Of a stretch of DNA of 64,000 nucleotides, positions 10,167 through 18,647 are shown one piece after another. The translations under genes and the position numbers were made by a program. The first letter of the stretch is position 1, and every line of letters starts with the position of its first letter. The stretch covers positions 21,873-85,872 of the forward strand of contig JACNKP010000070.1 in assembly GCA_014381985.1 (NCBI GenBank). The letters run 5' to 3'. This DNA comes from SAR92 clade bacterium. GTDB lineage: Bacteria; Pseudomonadota; Gammaproteobacteria; Pseudomonadales; Porticoccaceae. The notes beneath the pieces were generated by a model. It saw only the letters and a list, made by a program, of their open reading frames with translations. It was not told the DNA's origin and searched no databases.

Positions 10167-10982
10167 CTACTCTGCAAAATCTTTGGACATTTCTTCAGCT
10201 CGTTTAAGCGCGCTGGTCATGGCGTTCCGAAAAATAGTTTCCAAGCCTTCTTTTTGAAAAATGCTTAGAGCACGCTCTGTAGTGCCTCCAGGAGAGGTAA
10301 CCTGTCGTCTAAGTTGTGATGGGCTGCTGTCCGATTGATGGGCCATCTGAGATGCGCCTAGGGCTGTGTGAGACGCAAGCTCGCGCGCTATATCTTCAGA
10401 TAATCCTAGCTCTTGACCGACCTGCTGCATAATCTCTAAAATGCGGAAAAAATAGGCTGGTCCGCTACCCGATACTGCAATCACTGCATTTATCTGATCT
10501 TCAATATCAACCCAGCAACAGTAACCCACGGCTTGAAAAATATTGGTGACCATATCTTTTTGTGGTGCTGTGGTGAACTGATTGGCAAATAGGGCTGTTG
10601 CTCCTGCTAGAACCAGTGAGGGCGTGTTGGGCATAGCTCTAATGATGGCTACTGATGAACCAAGCCAACCCTGAAGAGACTCTGCTGAGATACCTGCTGC
10701 TATTGATACCACCACCGCTTGATCGTTCAAAGCAGGTGCTAGATCCATCGCTACCTTGCGCATAATTTGAGGTTTAACGGCTAACACCACTACGCTTGCA
10801 TTAGACACAGCAGCTTTATTATCTTCGCCCACCGTGACTCCAAACTCTACCTTTAGTCGCTCTCTGCTAGCCTCGTTGGGCTCACTGACTAGAATATCAC
10901 CTGGCTTAAAGCCATTGGCAATAGTGCCTCCGATTAAGCAAGACGCCATGTTGCCGCCACCAATAAATACGATTGAACTCAT
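10167..10982 (-). CDS. proC: pyrroline-5-carboxylate reductase
   Basis: A 271-residue NAD(P)H-dependent enzyme that makes proline from pyrroline-5-carboxylate in the cytoplasm. The N-terminal Rossmann motif FIGGGNMASCLIGG is followed by VLAVKPQIM. The signature IIRAMPNTPSLV and the C-terminal dimerisation domain GSGPAYFFRILEIM and TSPGGTTERAL are intact. The gene starts 3 bases after yggS stops. Confidence 0.96.
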   Translation of the reverse strand: MSSIVFIGGGNMASCLIGGTIANGFKPGDILVSEPNEASRERLKVEFGVTVGEDNKAAVSNASVVVLAVKPQIMRKVAMDLAPALNDQAVVVSIAAGISAESLQGWLGSSVAIIRAMPNTPSLVLAGATALFANQFTTAPQKDMVTNIFQAVGYCCWVDIEDQINAVIAVSGSGPAYFFRILEIMQQVGQELGLSEDIARELASHTALGASQMAHQSDSSPSQLRRQVTSPGGTTERALSIFQKEGLETIFRNAMTSALKRAEEMSKDFAE

Positions 10983-10985
10983 ACA

Positions 10986-11690
10986 TCACCCTGTTGTTGT
11001 ACTTCTTGGGCCAAAAATATCGGTGCCCACTCTAACAATAGTTGCACCCTCAAGAATAGCGGCCTCAAGATCTGCAGACATTCCCATTGAGAGGGTATCC
11101 AATTTTTGAGAATTGTCCAGTGACTGGTTTATCTCATCTCGTAATTTTCGCAGTTGACGAAAGGGTATACGCTGTTCCTGTTCGTCTTTTCGAGCTTCAG
11201 GTATTGCCATTAGACCGCGCAATCTTAAATTGGGTAGCCTAGCTATCTCAGCGACCACTGCTAGCAAGTCACTTGATTTAAACCCTGCTTTGGTTGGTTC
11301 ATCATCAATATTCACTTGCAAGCAAATATTGAGAGGAGGCATAGTTGCAGGTCTCTGAGCACTTAAGCGCTGGGCAATTTTCAGTCGGTCTACGCTGTGC
11401 ACCCACGCAAAGTTCTCGGCTATTTGACGGGTCTTGTTTGACTGTATCGGGCCAATAAAATGCCAGTCTAGTATTAAGGGTTTTAATACATAAACTTTTT
11501 TTAGGGCTTCCTGTAGATAATTCTCGCCAAAGCTTGTCAGTCCGCTGTCATATGCTTGTTTTACCTGCTCAGACGTTCGGGTTTTACTGACAGCCAGCAA
11601 TGTGACTTCAGAAGCCGGTCGTTGAGCTTCGGTAGCAGCTAATTTGAGCCGCGATCTGAGAGCTGCTATTTTGTTGCTTTGATCTTGCAT
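10986..11690 (-). CDS. yggS: PLP homeostasis protein, YggS/PLPBP family
   Basis: A 234-residue single-domain PLP-binding barrel protein. PLP-binding Lys36 lies in LLAVSKTRT. Further family motifs are FGENYLQEA, WHFIGPIQSNK, SMGMSADLEAAI and VRVGTDIFGPR. The family has no known catalytic turnover and maintains free vitamin B6 and amino/keto acid balance. It is first in yggS-proC-yggT. Confidence 0.95.
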   Translation of the reverse strand: MQDQSNKIAALRSRLKLAATEAQRPASEVTLLAVSKTRTSEQVKQAYDSGLTSFGENYLQEALKKVYVLKPLILDWHFIGPIQSNKTRQIAENFAWVHSVDRLKIAQRLSAQRPATMPPLNICLQVNIDDEPTKAGFKSSDLLAVVAEIARLPNLRLRGLMAIPEARKDEQEQRIPFRQLRKLRDEINQSLDNSQKLDTLSMGMSADLEAAILEGATIVRVGTDIFGPRSTTTG

Positions 11691-11732
11691 GGAGGCTGTC
11701 TTTATACGTTGTTTCGGGATTGGTGGGTGTTA

Positions 11733-12188
11733 CTAAGGTTGCTGGCCTAAACTAGGATCATTCAGCCAGCTTTGCAATATTAATGAGGCAGCAATATGGT
11801 CTATTTTTGTTAGATCGCGGATTCTTCCTTTTTGGTTTTCCGCCTGATCTCGAACAAATGATTTTGCCTCTTGGCTTGTAAGCCTCTCATCGACCATTTG
11901 TACCTCGACATTAAAGCGGCCCACCAGTCTGCGTGCAAACTTCCTAGATCGACCACTTAACTCACTTTCACTATCATCCATATTCAGAGGCAGGCCCACC
12001 AGTACTATATTTGGTTCCCACTTCTCAATGACCGCACTTATCTCTGACCACTGCGGGACGCCGTCAACTGCTTTAATAATGGCAATACCCTTTGCGTTGT
12101 TGGTCAGGGTTTGCCCATAAGCCACACCAATTTGCTTAAGACCGAAGTCAAAAGCAAGTAATGAAGAAGGTTTCTTGAGATCAGGCAT
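11733..12188 (-). CDS. ruvX: Holliday junction resolvase-like RuvX (YqgF)
   Basis: A 151-residue RNase H-fold protein. The first acidic residue is in LLAFDFGLKQIGVAYGQ. VLVGLPLNMD, VQMVDERLTS and the late acidic KIDHIAASLIL complete the active site. Family roles are Holliday-junction resolution and 16S rRNA 5' maturation. I start at ATG 12188 instead of the in-frame ATG at 12215: this gives a normal family N-terminus and an 8-base overlap with yqgE instead of 35. The yqgE-ruvX order is conserved. Confidence 0.92.
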   Translation of the reverse strand: MPDLKKPSSLLAFDFGLKQIGVAYGQTLTNNAKGIAIIKAVDGVPQWSEISAVIEKWEPNIVLVGLPLNMDDSESELSGRSRKFARRLVGRFNVEVQMVDERLTSQEAKSFVRDQAENQKGRIRDLTKIDHIAASLILQSWLNDPSLGQQP

Positions 12189-12756
12189 GTCCAATATCCA
12201 TGGACAGCATGCCAAGTTTTATACCGATGGATGCTGCGGCTACCACAGCGCGATTCTCGCACTCAGTATTAAAGATAATAGCTGATTTGGCTGGGATCGT
12301 TAACCAGCTATTAGTGGTTAGCTCTTCTTCCAATTGGCCTGCATCCCAGCTGGAATAACCCAAAGTAACCAGGGCATTTTGAGGACCTTTACCAACCGCA
12401 ATATCACTAAGAATATCCTTTGATGCGGTTAAGCTAACATCATCCGAAATATCAACAGTAGACTCCCAGCGTTGAGTGCAGGCTCGATGCAAGATAAATC
12501 CTCGGTCGCGGGCCACAGGACCACCGTCTAAAATCAGATGATCACCACAGCCTTCGTGATAGTCTAAGTCTAGCTGTTTAAAGATAGCGTTGACCTGAAT
12601 ATCCAACTGTTGGTTAATGATGAGGCCCATGGCACCATCCTGGCTGTGCTCGCAAATATATACCACTGACTGAGAAAAATTAGGGTCACGAAGGCCAGGC
12701 ATAGCCAATAAGAAGTGGTTTTTTAGGCTGGTAACGGTTCTTTTTGGGATATTCAT
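12181..12756 (-). CDS. yqgE: UPF0301 (YqgE/AlgH) family protein
   Basis: A 191-residue protein of the YqgE/AlgH family, recognised by HFLLAMPGLRDPNFSQSVVYICEH, split here by the conserved Pro-Gly, then GAMGLIINQ and the ALVTLGYSSWDAGQLEEE block. Biochemical function is not established. The ATG at 12756 is preferred over a TTG at 12765 because GAGA sits seven bases upstream of the ATG. It precedes ruvX with an 8-base overlap. Confidence 0.92.
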   Translation of the reverse strand: MNIPKRTVTSLKNHFLLAMPGLRDPNFSQSVVYICEHSQDGAMGLIINQQLDIQVNAIFKQLDLDYHEGCGDHLILDGGPVARDRGFILHRACTQRWESTVDISDDVSLTASKDILSDIAVGKGPQNALVTLGYSSWDAGQLEEELTTNSWLTIPAKSAIIFNTECENRAVVAAASIGIKLGMLSMDIGHA

Positions 12757-12825
12757 GGTTCTCAATATGAAGGTTTACGCACCGAAACTCAACTCTGGAC
12801 TCCGCGCGTCAGTCAGTATTTCGAC

Positions 12826-13776
12826 TTAGGCCTCTAATCTTTTTGCAATTGCACGCATTAATTGACCACCTATATCGGTATCTTTGGCATTATCAATTTC
12901 ACGAACACAGGTTGGGCTAGTAACATTGATTTCTGTTAGATAATCTCCAATGACATCTAAACCAACGAACAATAGCCCTTTGTTCACTAAGGTGGGGGCA
13001 ATCTGCTGGGCGATCCAATGATCTCGCTTACTTAAAGGTTGAACCACACCGCGACCCCCAGCTGCAAGATTACCCCGAAATTCTCCTGCCGCAGGAATTC
13101 TAGCTACACAATAGGGAACCACTTCCCCGTCTATGACCAGTATTCTTTTGTCGCCACTAAGAATTTCAGGCAAATACTTTTGAGCCATGATGGTATTTTG
13201 GCCATAGTTGGTCAGAGTTTCGATAATGACATTGAGGTTTTGGTCACCCTGTTGGACCCTAAAAATTGAGGTTCCACCCATTCCATCAAGGGGCTTATAA
13301 ACGACTTCTTTGTGTTCACCTAAAAATTGTTTTAACAGTTCTGGGTCGCTGCTCACTAGTAGCGGAGGTGTGCATTGTGGAAACTCGGTGGCAAACACTT
13401 TTTCATTACAGTCACGTAAACTTTGAGGCTTGTTAACTATTAATGTGCCAAGGCGCTCCGCCGCCTCTAGGATGTATGTAGAGTAGATAAATTCGCTATC
13501 GAACGGCGGGTCTTTGCGCATCAAAATAACATCTAGATCACTGAGAGGTTTAATAATGCTCTCGCCTAGTTCGTACCAGCTATTGGCATCGGCATGTACC
13601 TTAAGGGAAGACATTTTTGCGCCAGGCCCAGTGCTGTCGATAAATAGACTATTTTGCTCCATATAAAATAGCTCATAGCCTTGATTTTGGGCAGCAAGCA
13701 ATAAAGCCAGAGTAGTGTCTTTGTGGTAATTGATGGACTTGATAGGGTCCATAACCACGCCGAGGAATTTGCTCAT
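12826..13776 (-). CDS. gshB: glutathione synthetase
   Basis: A 316-residue ATP-grasp ligase that joins gamma-glutamylcysteine and glycine to form glutathione. The N-terminal GVVMDPIKSINYHKDTT is typical. The ATP-grasp core shows VYKPLDGMGGTSIF, KRILVIDGEVVPYCVARIP and GLDVIGDYLTEINVTSPTC, whose Glu and Asn bind Mg-ATP. Length matches E. coli GshB. It is followed by yqgE and ruvX on the same strand, as in pseudomonads. Confidence 0.96.
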   Translation of the reverse strand: MSKFLGVVMDPIKSINYHKDTTLALLLAAQNQGYELFYMEQNSLFIDSTGPGAKMSSLKVHADANSWYELGESIIKPLSDLDVILMRKDPPFDSEFIYSTYILEAAERLGTLIVNKPQSLRDCNEKVFATEFPQCTPPLLVSSDPELLKQFLGEHKEVVYKPLDGMGGTSIFRVQQGDQNLNVIIETLTNYGQNTIMAQKYLPEILSGDKRILVIDGEVVPYCVARIPAAGEFRGNLAAGGRGVVQPLSKRDHWIAQQIAPTLVNKGLLFVGLDVIGDYLTEINVTSPTCVREIDNAKDTDIGGQLMRAIAKRLEA

Positions 13777-13900
13777 AATATCTATGCCTTTACGTATAAA
13801 GTCCAGTATGATTGCTGCCTTAGTAGGACGAACCCAGTCAGGCTTTTGCTATGTAGAGCATCTAACTAACCACATGTTGGCAGTTATTCTCCGAATGACA

Positions 13901-13934
13901 ATATTATTAATCGCACAATGGCGATTAATAATAT
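13901..13934. promoter_or_regulatory. perfect 14-bp inverted repeat upstream of pilT
   Basis: The arms at 13901-13914 and 13921-13934 are perfectly complementary around a 6-base spacer (ACAATG), ending 38 bases before the pilT start. No T-run follows on either strand, so this is not a standard terminator. A weak sigma70-like pair (TTGGCA at 13877-13882, AATATT at 13900-13905, 17-base spacer) overlaps the left arm, which would suit an operator. That role is inference. Confidence 0.6.
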
Positions 13935-13972
13935 GATAATCCATTTATTCACGTAATAAAGGAACTATTACT

Positions 13973-15013
13973 ATGAATCTCAGCGATCTACTATCCCTAA
14001 GTATAAAAGAAGGGGCCTCAGATTTACATCTTTCGTCAGGACTTTCGCCTATTTTACGAATTGACGGCGATCTGGTTCGAACCGACTTGCCGGCAATGAG
14101 TTCTGATCATGTTGATAAACTCATATATGAGGTTCTCAATGATCGGCAGATTGCGACTATTGAAGAGGGGGCCGAAGTTGACTTTTCCTTTGAGATTCCG
14201 CATGTGGCGAGATTTAGAGCCAATGTATTCAATCAAAACCGTGGTCGAGCTGCAGCTTTTCGGTCAATCTCTGCCGACGTAGCGACTCTCGATGAACTCG
14301 ACTTGGGCGAAGTGTTTGAAGAGCTTTGCCTAAAGCCCCGTGGATTAGTTTTGATTACTGGGCCAACCGGTTCGGGAAAATCTAAAACTCAGGCTGCTAT
14401 GGTTGATCACATCAACAAAAATCGGGCATTTCACATTCTTACTATTGAGGATCCTATTGAGTATGTTCACCAAAGTATAAAATCCTTAATTAATCAGCGT
14501 GAGGTACGTCGTGATACCCAGAGTTTCAGTCAAGCGCTGCGAGCAGCTTTGCGTGAAGATCCCGATGTAGTCGTGGTCGGAGAAATGCGTGATCTAGAGA
14601 CAATTCGCTTGGCATTGACTGCCGCTGAAACGGGTCATTTAGTGTTTGCGACTCTACACACCACATCGGCCGCTTTGACGGTCAATCGAATTATTGATGT
14701 TTTCCCTGCGGCAGAGAAGGATATGGTTAGGTCGATGTTGTCAGATTCTTTGCAGGCAGTGGTAACTCAGACCCTTATGAAACGGAAGGTGGGTGGAAGA
14801 ATTGCTGCCCATGAAATTATGATTGGGACGCCGGCGATTCGTAATCTAATTAGAGAAGACAAGGTGGCTCAGATATATTCTGTTCTTCAAACGGGGTCAG
14901 AATTTGGCATGAAAACTCTCGATCAAAGCCTAAGGCAGTTAGTAGATGATGAGATGATCACTCTTGAGGTTGCTAAAGAAAAGGCGGTCTATCCGGAATA
15001 TTTCCAGGCGTAA
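13973..15013 (+). CDS. pilT: type IV pilus retraction ATPase PilT
   Basis: A 346-residue hexameric ATPase powering pilus retraction and twitching. The N-terminal PAS-like domain carries GASDLHLSSG. The core has Walker A GPTGSGKS (130-137), Asp box TIEDPIEYVH, Walker B DPDVVVVGEMRD and the His box TGHLVFATLHT. AIRNLIRED near the C-terminus is the PilT retraction motif. Oddity: the residues after Walker A are usually TTLAAM, but here read KTQAAM (Lys138, Gln140). The minimal Walker A is intact, so activity is not excluded. Here pilT sits beside gshB and is separated from yggS, its usual divergent neighbour in pseudomonads. Confidence 0.94.
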   Translation: MNLSDLLSLSIKEGASDLHLSSGLSPILRIDGDLVRTDLPAMSSDHVDKLIYEVLNDRQIATIEEGAEVDFSFEIPHVARFRANVFNQNRGRAAAFRSISADVATLDELDLGEVFEELCLKPRGLVLITGPTGSGKSKTQAAMVDHINKNRAFHILTIEDPIEYVHQSIKSLINQREVRRDTQSFSQALRAALREDPDVVVVGEMRDLETIRLALTAAETGHLVFATLHTTSAALTVNRIIDVFPAAEKDMVRSMLSDSLQAVVTQTLMKRKVGGRIAAHEIMIGTPAIRNLIREDKVAQIYSVLQTGSEFGMKTLDQSLRQLVDDEMITLEVAKEKAVYPEYFQA

Positions 15014-15213
15014 AAAGAGTTAAAGGGAAATGCTAAAACCACTAAAAACAACTGAGTAAAACATCATCTCTGGCATTTCTCTGTTAATGGCCTTGCCTTG
15101 CGGTGAGTTTTTTAATTTGCTTAAGGGAAATACTAACGACAATTTTTGTCAACTAAACAGTGGTAGTATCGTTATTACAAGCAAGCCAACAGCTAAATGA
15201 GGAGATGATAAGG

Positions 15214-15561
15214 ATGAATAAAGGAATTGTTTTTGTAATAGTGTCGCTTATATCTGTTTCTGGATTCGCCGATCATCATAAAGGTGAGCGAGATAAAGAT
15301 CCTGGTCATGAGCGGGGGAGAGGTGACTTATTTAAGGAGGCCGATCTTGATAAAGATAACAAGGTATCTCTCGCGGAGCATGAGGCGATGGTCCAGCGAA
15401 TGTCTGACAGAGGCCGTGCGCGTTTTCATGAGATGGACTTGGATGGTGACGGGTTTGTCACCAAAAAAGAATCTCGTAAGGCGATGAAAGAGAAAATGAA
15501 AACTAAGCGAAAGAAGCGAAAGGCTTTGGATAAAGAGAGGAAAGCCTCGGCAGAAAAGTAG
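15214..15561 (+). CDS. exported EF-hand protein
   Basis: A 115-residue protein with a signal sequence (MNKGIVFVIVSLISVSGFA, then DHHKG). Two canonical EF-hand loops follow: DLDKDNKVSLAE and DLDGDGFVTKKE, each with Asp at 1, 3 and 5 and Glu at 12, so Ca2+ binding is likely. The C-terminal quarter is very Lys/Arg-rich and helical. The start at 15214 is chosen because GAGGAG ends nine bases upstream and a signal peptide begins there. An ATG at 15205 directly abuts the ribosome site. Periplasmic calcium-binding role; partner unknown. A terminator follows at 15591. Confidence 0.82.
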   Translation: MNKGIVFVIVSLISVSGFADHHKGERDKDPGHERGRGDLFKEADLDKDNKVSLAEHEAMVQRMSDRGRARFHEMDLDGDGFVTKKESRKAMKEKMKTKRKKRKALDKERKASAEK

Positions 15562-15590
15562 CAAGAAAAGAGATATTTTATCTATAAAAA

Positions 15591-15616
15591 GGTCGCTTAA
15601 TTAAGCGGCCTTTTTT
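15591..15616 (+). terminator. Rho-independent terminator after EF-hand gene
   Basis: The arms GGTCGCTTAA and TTAAGCGGCC form a GC-containing hairpin (one G-U pair) followed by six T residues. It is 30 bases past the EF-hand stop codon. A run of five A residues precedes it, so it might also act weakly on the minus strand. Confidence 0.85.
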
Positions 15617-15697
15617 GTAATTTTGCCCCTATCTGCAGTCGCAGTATATAATGATTTCTAAATTGTACTTATATGACTAACCAAACTCAGGTGCCCT

Positions 15698-16369
15698 ATG
15701 ATTGATTATTTAATTGCCCCGTCTATTTTAGCGGCTAATTTTGCTCGTCTAGGAGATGAGGTCGATAATGTACTGGAGGCAGGGGCTGATATAGTCCATT
15801 TTGACGTCATGGATAATCATTATGTGCCTAACCTGACTATCGGGCCAATGGTGTGTAAGGCCTTGAGAGATCATGGCGTTACCGCTCCGATTGATGTCCA
15901 TCTTATGGTCAGCCCAGTAGACGACTTAATTAGAATGTTTGCCGATGCCGGTGCCAGCTATATCACATTTCACCCAGAGGCAACCAACCACATTGATAGG
16001 TCTTTGCAGTTAGTGCGAGAGCTTGGCTGTAAGTCTGGCCTTGTGTTAAACCCTGGAACGGGCCTTGATACTGCGCAGTGGGTGATGGATAAAATCGATA
16101 TGTTACTGTTAATGTCAGTTAACCCAGGCTTTGGTGGCCAGGCGTTCATTCCTTCAACAATTGATAAATTAAAACAAGCCAGAAAAATGATCGATAGCAG
16201 TGGGTATGATATTCGGTTAGAAGTTGACGGCGGCGTAGGCGTTGCCAATATCGCTGAGATTGCCGCGGCCGGTGCAGATACTTTTGTCGCTGGATCAGCC
16301 ATTTTTAGCCAGCCAGATTATTCTGAAGTTATTGGTAAGCTTCGCGCTGAACTTGCTAGTGTAAAGTAG
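15698..16369 (+). CDS. rpe: ribulose-phosphate 3-epimerase
   Basis: A 223-residue TIM-barrel enzyme interconverting ribulose-5-phosphate and xylulose-5-phosphate in the pentose phosphate pathway. Motifs are [33 protein letters not shown] (metal ligands His and Asp), [16 protein letters not shown] and LEVDGGV. It lies upstream of trpE, as in pseudomonads, where a phosphoglycolate phosphatase gene usually sits between them. No such gene is present here. Confidence 0.96.
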   Translation: MIDYLIAPSILAANFARLGDEVDNVLEAGADIVHFDVMDNHYVPNLTIGPMVCKALRDHGVTAPIDVHLMVSPVDDLIRMFADAGASYITFHPEATNHIDRSLQLVRELGCKSGLVLNPGTGLDTAQWVMDKIDMLLLMSVNPGFGGQAFIPSTIDKLKQARKMIDSSGYDIRLEVDGGVGVANIAEIAAAGADTFVAGSAIFSQPDYSEVIGKLRAELASVK

Positions 16370-16422
16370 CCCTGAGAATTGGCGTTATATCTTTAGCGGG
16401 CCGGCCAGAGGCCAGAGGTTTA

Positions 16423-16447
16423 TTGATATCGTGATATTGGTTATAAT
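16423..16447 (+). promoter_or_regulatory. candidate trpE promoter
   Basis: A perfect TATAAT at 16442-16447 lies about 25 bases upstream of the leader-peptide start. The best -35 match, TTGATA at 16423-16428, has only a 13-base spacer; TTTATT at 16419-16424 gives 17 bases but is a poor match. The -10 box is the main support. Transcription would begin near 16454, giving a leader of about 137 bases before trpE. Confidence 0.5.
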
Positions 16448-16472
16448 GCTAAGCTCATTCAGGAGGTTCCTT

Positions 16473-16529
16473 TTGAAAGACACTTTGTATGTTCATTTTG
16501 ATTTGAGTTTTTGCTGTTGGCCAGACTAA
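16473..16529 (+). CDS. candidate trp leader peptide
   Basis: An 18-codon frame, MKDTLYVHFDLSFCCWPD, starting at TTG. It is preceded by a strong AGGAGG with a 6-base spacer and lies just downstream of a TATAAT box and 61 bases before trpE. One Trp codon sits third from the end, after two Cys codons. Attenuation through leader peptides is known for trpE in pseudomonads. Weak points: only one Trp codon, and no hairpin with a T-run was found before trpE. See the paired segment described under findings. Confidence 0.5.
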   Translation: MKDTLYVHFDLSFCCWPD

Positions 16530-16590
16530 TTAGCCTTGGGCATGTTGCGTGCCTGCATAAACTAAATTACAAAAGAACCAGGAAGCTGTC

Positions 16591-18069
16591 ATGAACCCCG
16601 ATACATTTGCCACCTTGGCAACCCAAAATTTTAATCGAATTCCCATCACCCGTGAGGTGCTCGCTGATCTAGAAACACCCTTGAGTGTTTATTTAAAGTT
16701 GGCGTTTGGATCAAATTCTTATCTTTTCGAATCCGTTCAAGGCGGCGAAAAATGGGGCCGTTACTCCCTCATTGGCTTGCAGACATCTACCGTGCTTAAA
16801 CTATATGGAAACCGGCTGGAGATTATCCGCGACGGCAAACCCATGGTAGCCAGAACGACTGATGACCCACTGGCCGAAGTGGAACGGTTCCGAAATCTAT
16901 TTAGTATGCCAGACCTGCCAGATTTACCTAGATTTACCGGCGGGCTGGTTGGCTACTTTGGTTATGACACGGTGCGTTATGTTGAACCAAGATTGGCTAA
17001 AAGTGCGCCGCCAGATCAACTTGGTACGCCGGATGTATTATTGATGGCGTCTGACGAGGTAGCTGTTTTCGATAATCTTTCAGGCACGATCATGCTGGTA
17101 GTGCATGCGGATGCTAAAGATCCTAATGCTTTAGCTGACGCTGAAATTAGGCTGGATGAGTTAGAAGATAAACTAGCCCAGCCAAAGCCTGACTTGCCAC
17201 CTATGAATATGGGTAGCGACGGCCTTGCGGAAGACGCCTTCGTATCAAGCTTTGGTAAAGATAATTACAAACGAGCCGTTGACAAAGTGAAGCAGTACAC
17301 GCTGTCTGGGGACGTCATGCAGGTGGTTCCCTCGCAACGATTCTCTGCCCCCTTTGAAGAAGCGCCGATAAACTTGTATCGTGCCTTGCGCCGACTTAAC
17401 CCTTCTCCCTATATGTACTTTCTCGATTTAGAAGACTTTCATATTGTCGGCTCTTCCCCTGAGGTATTAGCGCGATTGGAAGACGAGCAAGTGACGGTGC
17501 GTCCTATCGCCGGCACGCGTCGGCGTGGTGAAACGGCAGTCGATGATCAATTATTAGAAAATGAAATGTTGGCCGACCCTAAAGAAATTGCCGAGCATCT
17601 TATGTTGATTGATTTAGGTCGTAATGATGTTGGAAGAATTAGCCAGCCGGGATCTGTGGAAGTGACCGAAAAAATGGTGGTTGAACGCTATTCCCATGTT
17701 ATGCATATTACTTCAAATGTGGTGGGCCAGGTGAATGCAGGGATGAGTGCAATTGACGTCTTGAAGGCAACCTTACCGGCTGGAACCTTGAGTGGCGCGC
17801 CTAAAATTAGAGCCATGGAAATTATTGATGAACTAGAGCCGGTGAAGCGAAATATTTATGGCGGCGCCGTCGGCTACATTGGCTGGAATGGCAATATGGA
17901 TATGGCTATTGCGATCCGTACCGCGATTATCAAAGACAAGATGTTACATGTCCAGGCTGGTGGTGGTGTTGTTGCCGATTCAGTCCCTGAGTTAGAGTGG
18001 GAAGAGACGATGAATAAAGCTCGAGCAGTTATGCGCGCAGCAGCAATGGTTTGTGGGGTAGTCAAATGA
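16591..18069 (+). CDS. trpE: anthranilate synthase component I
   Basis: A 492-residue chorismate-using subunit that makes anthranilate with TrpG-supplied ammonia. The N-terminal regulatory region includes [20 protein letters not shown], close to the LLES-type Trp feedback site. The C-terminal chorismate-binding domain carries [49 protein letters not shown] and [18 protein letters not shown]. The ATG start follows AGGAAG. Its stop overlaps the trpG start (ATGA). Confidence 0.97.
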   Translation: MNPDTFATLATQNFNRIPITREVLADLETPLSVYLKLAFGSNSYLFESVQGGEKWGRYSLIGLQTSTVLKLYGNRLEIIRDGKPMVARTTDDPLAEVERFRNLFSMPDLPDLPRFTGGLVGYFGYDTVRYVEPRLAKSAPPDQLGTPDVLLMASDEVAVFDNLSGTIMLVVHADAKDPNALADAEIRLDELEDKLAQPKPDLPPMNMGSDGLAEDAFVSSFGKDNYKRAVDKVKQYTLSGDVMQVVPSQRFSAPFEEAPINLYRALRRLNPSPYMYFLDLEDFHIVGSSPEVLARLEDEQVTVRPIAGTRRRGETAVDDQLLENEMLADPKEIAEHLMLIDLGRNDVGRISQPGSVEVTEKMVVERYSHVMHITSNVVGQVNAGMSAIDVLKATLPAGTLSGAPKIRAMEIIDELEPVKRNIYGGAVGYIGWNGNMDMAIAIRTAIIKDKMLHVQAGGGVVADSVPELEWEETMNKARAVMRAAAMVCGVVK

Positions 18070-18644
18070 TTTTAATGATTGATAATTACGATTCTTTTAC
18101 CTACAACATTGTTCAGTATTTGGCGGAATTAAAGGCAGATGTTCAGGTCTTTAGGAATGATGAAATTACTATTGCGGATATCGAAAAATTAGCGCCAGAA
18201 AAGATAGTTATCTCTCCAGGGCCCTGCACGCCGAATGAAGCAGGTATTTCGGTTGAGGCCATAACTAGCTTTGCCGGTAAGTTACCCATTTTAGGTGTTT
18301 GCCTTGGGCATCAAAGCATTGCCCAGGCGTTTGGTGGCAAAATTATCCGCGCCAAGCAGGTGATGCACGGTAAAACTTCAAGAATCTGTCATCACAATAG
18401 CGGTGTCTTTCAGGGCCTTGGTCCGCGCTTTGTGGCTACCCGTTACCACTCATTGGTGATTGAGCAGAGTAGTTTGCCGTCCTGCCTTGAGATTACTGCA
18501 TGGACTGAAAATGAAGATGGTTCATTAGATGAGATCATGGGGATACGGCACAAAGAATTGACTATTGAGGGTGTTCAGTTTCATCCTGAATCGATTCTTA
18601 CAGAGCATGGACATGATTTATTACGTAACTTTTTGGAGGCTTAG
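18066..18644 (+). CDS. trpG: anthranilate synthase glutamine amidotransferase
   Basis: A 192-residue class I glutamine amidotransferase. It has the nucleophile Cys in [17 protein letters not shown] and the His-Glu pair in VQFHPESIL, and it begins [14 protein letters not shown]. The start at 18066 makes a 4-base overlap with trpE. An upstream in-frame ATG at 18051 would overlap trpE by 19 bases and lacks the family N-terminus. It supplies ammonia to TrpE and may also serve folate synthesis, as in other bacteria with a single amphibolic amidotransferase (inference). Confidence 0.96.
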   Translation: MILMIDNYDSFTYNIVQYLAELKADVQVFRNDEITIADIEKLAPEKIVISPGPCTPNEAGISVEAITSFAGKLPILGVCLGHQSIAQAFGGKIIRAKQVMHGKTSRICHHNSGVFQGLGPRFVATRYHSLVIEQSSLPSCLEITAWTENEDGSLDEIMGIRHKELTIEGVQFHPESILTEHGHDLLRNFLEA

Positions 18645-18647
18645 CCA

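Noticed and set aside
16531..16560. Classical attenuator hairpin before trpE
   Set aside because: GGGCA/TGCCT can form a short stem near 16538-16556, but there is no following T-run.
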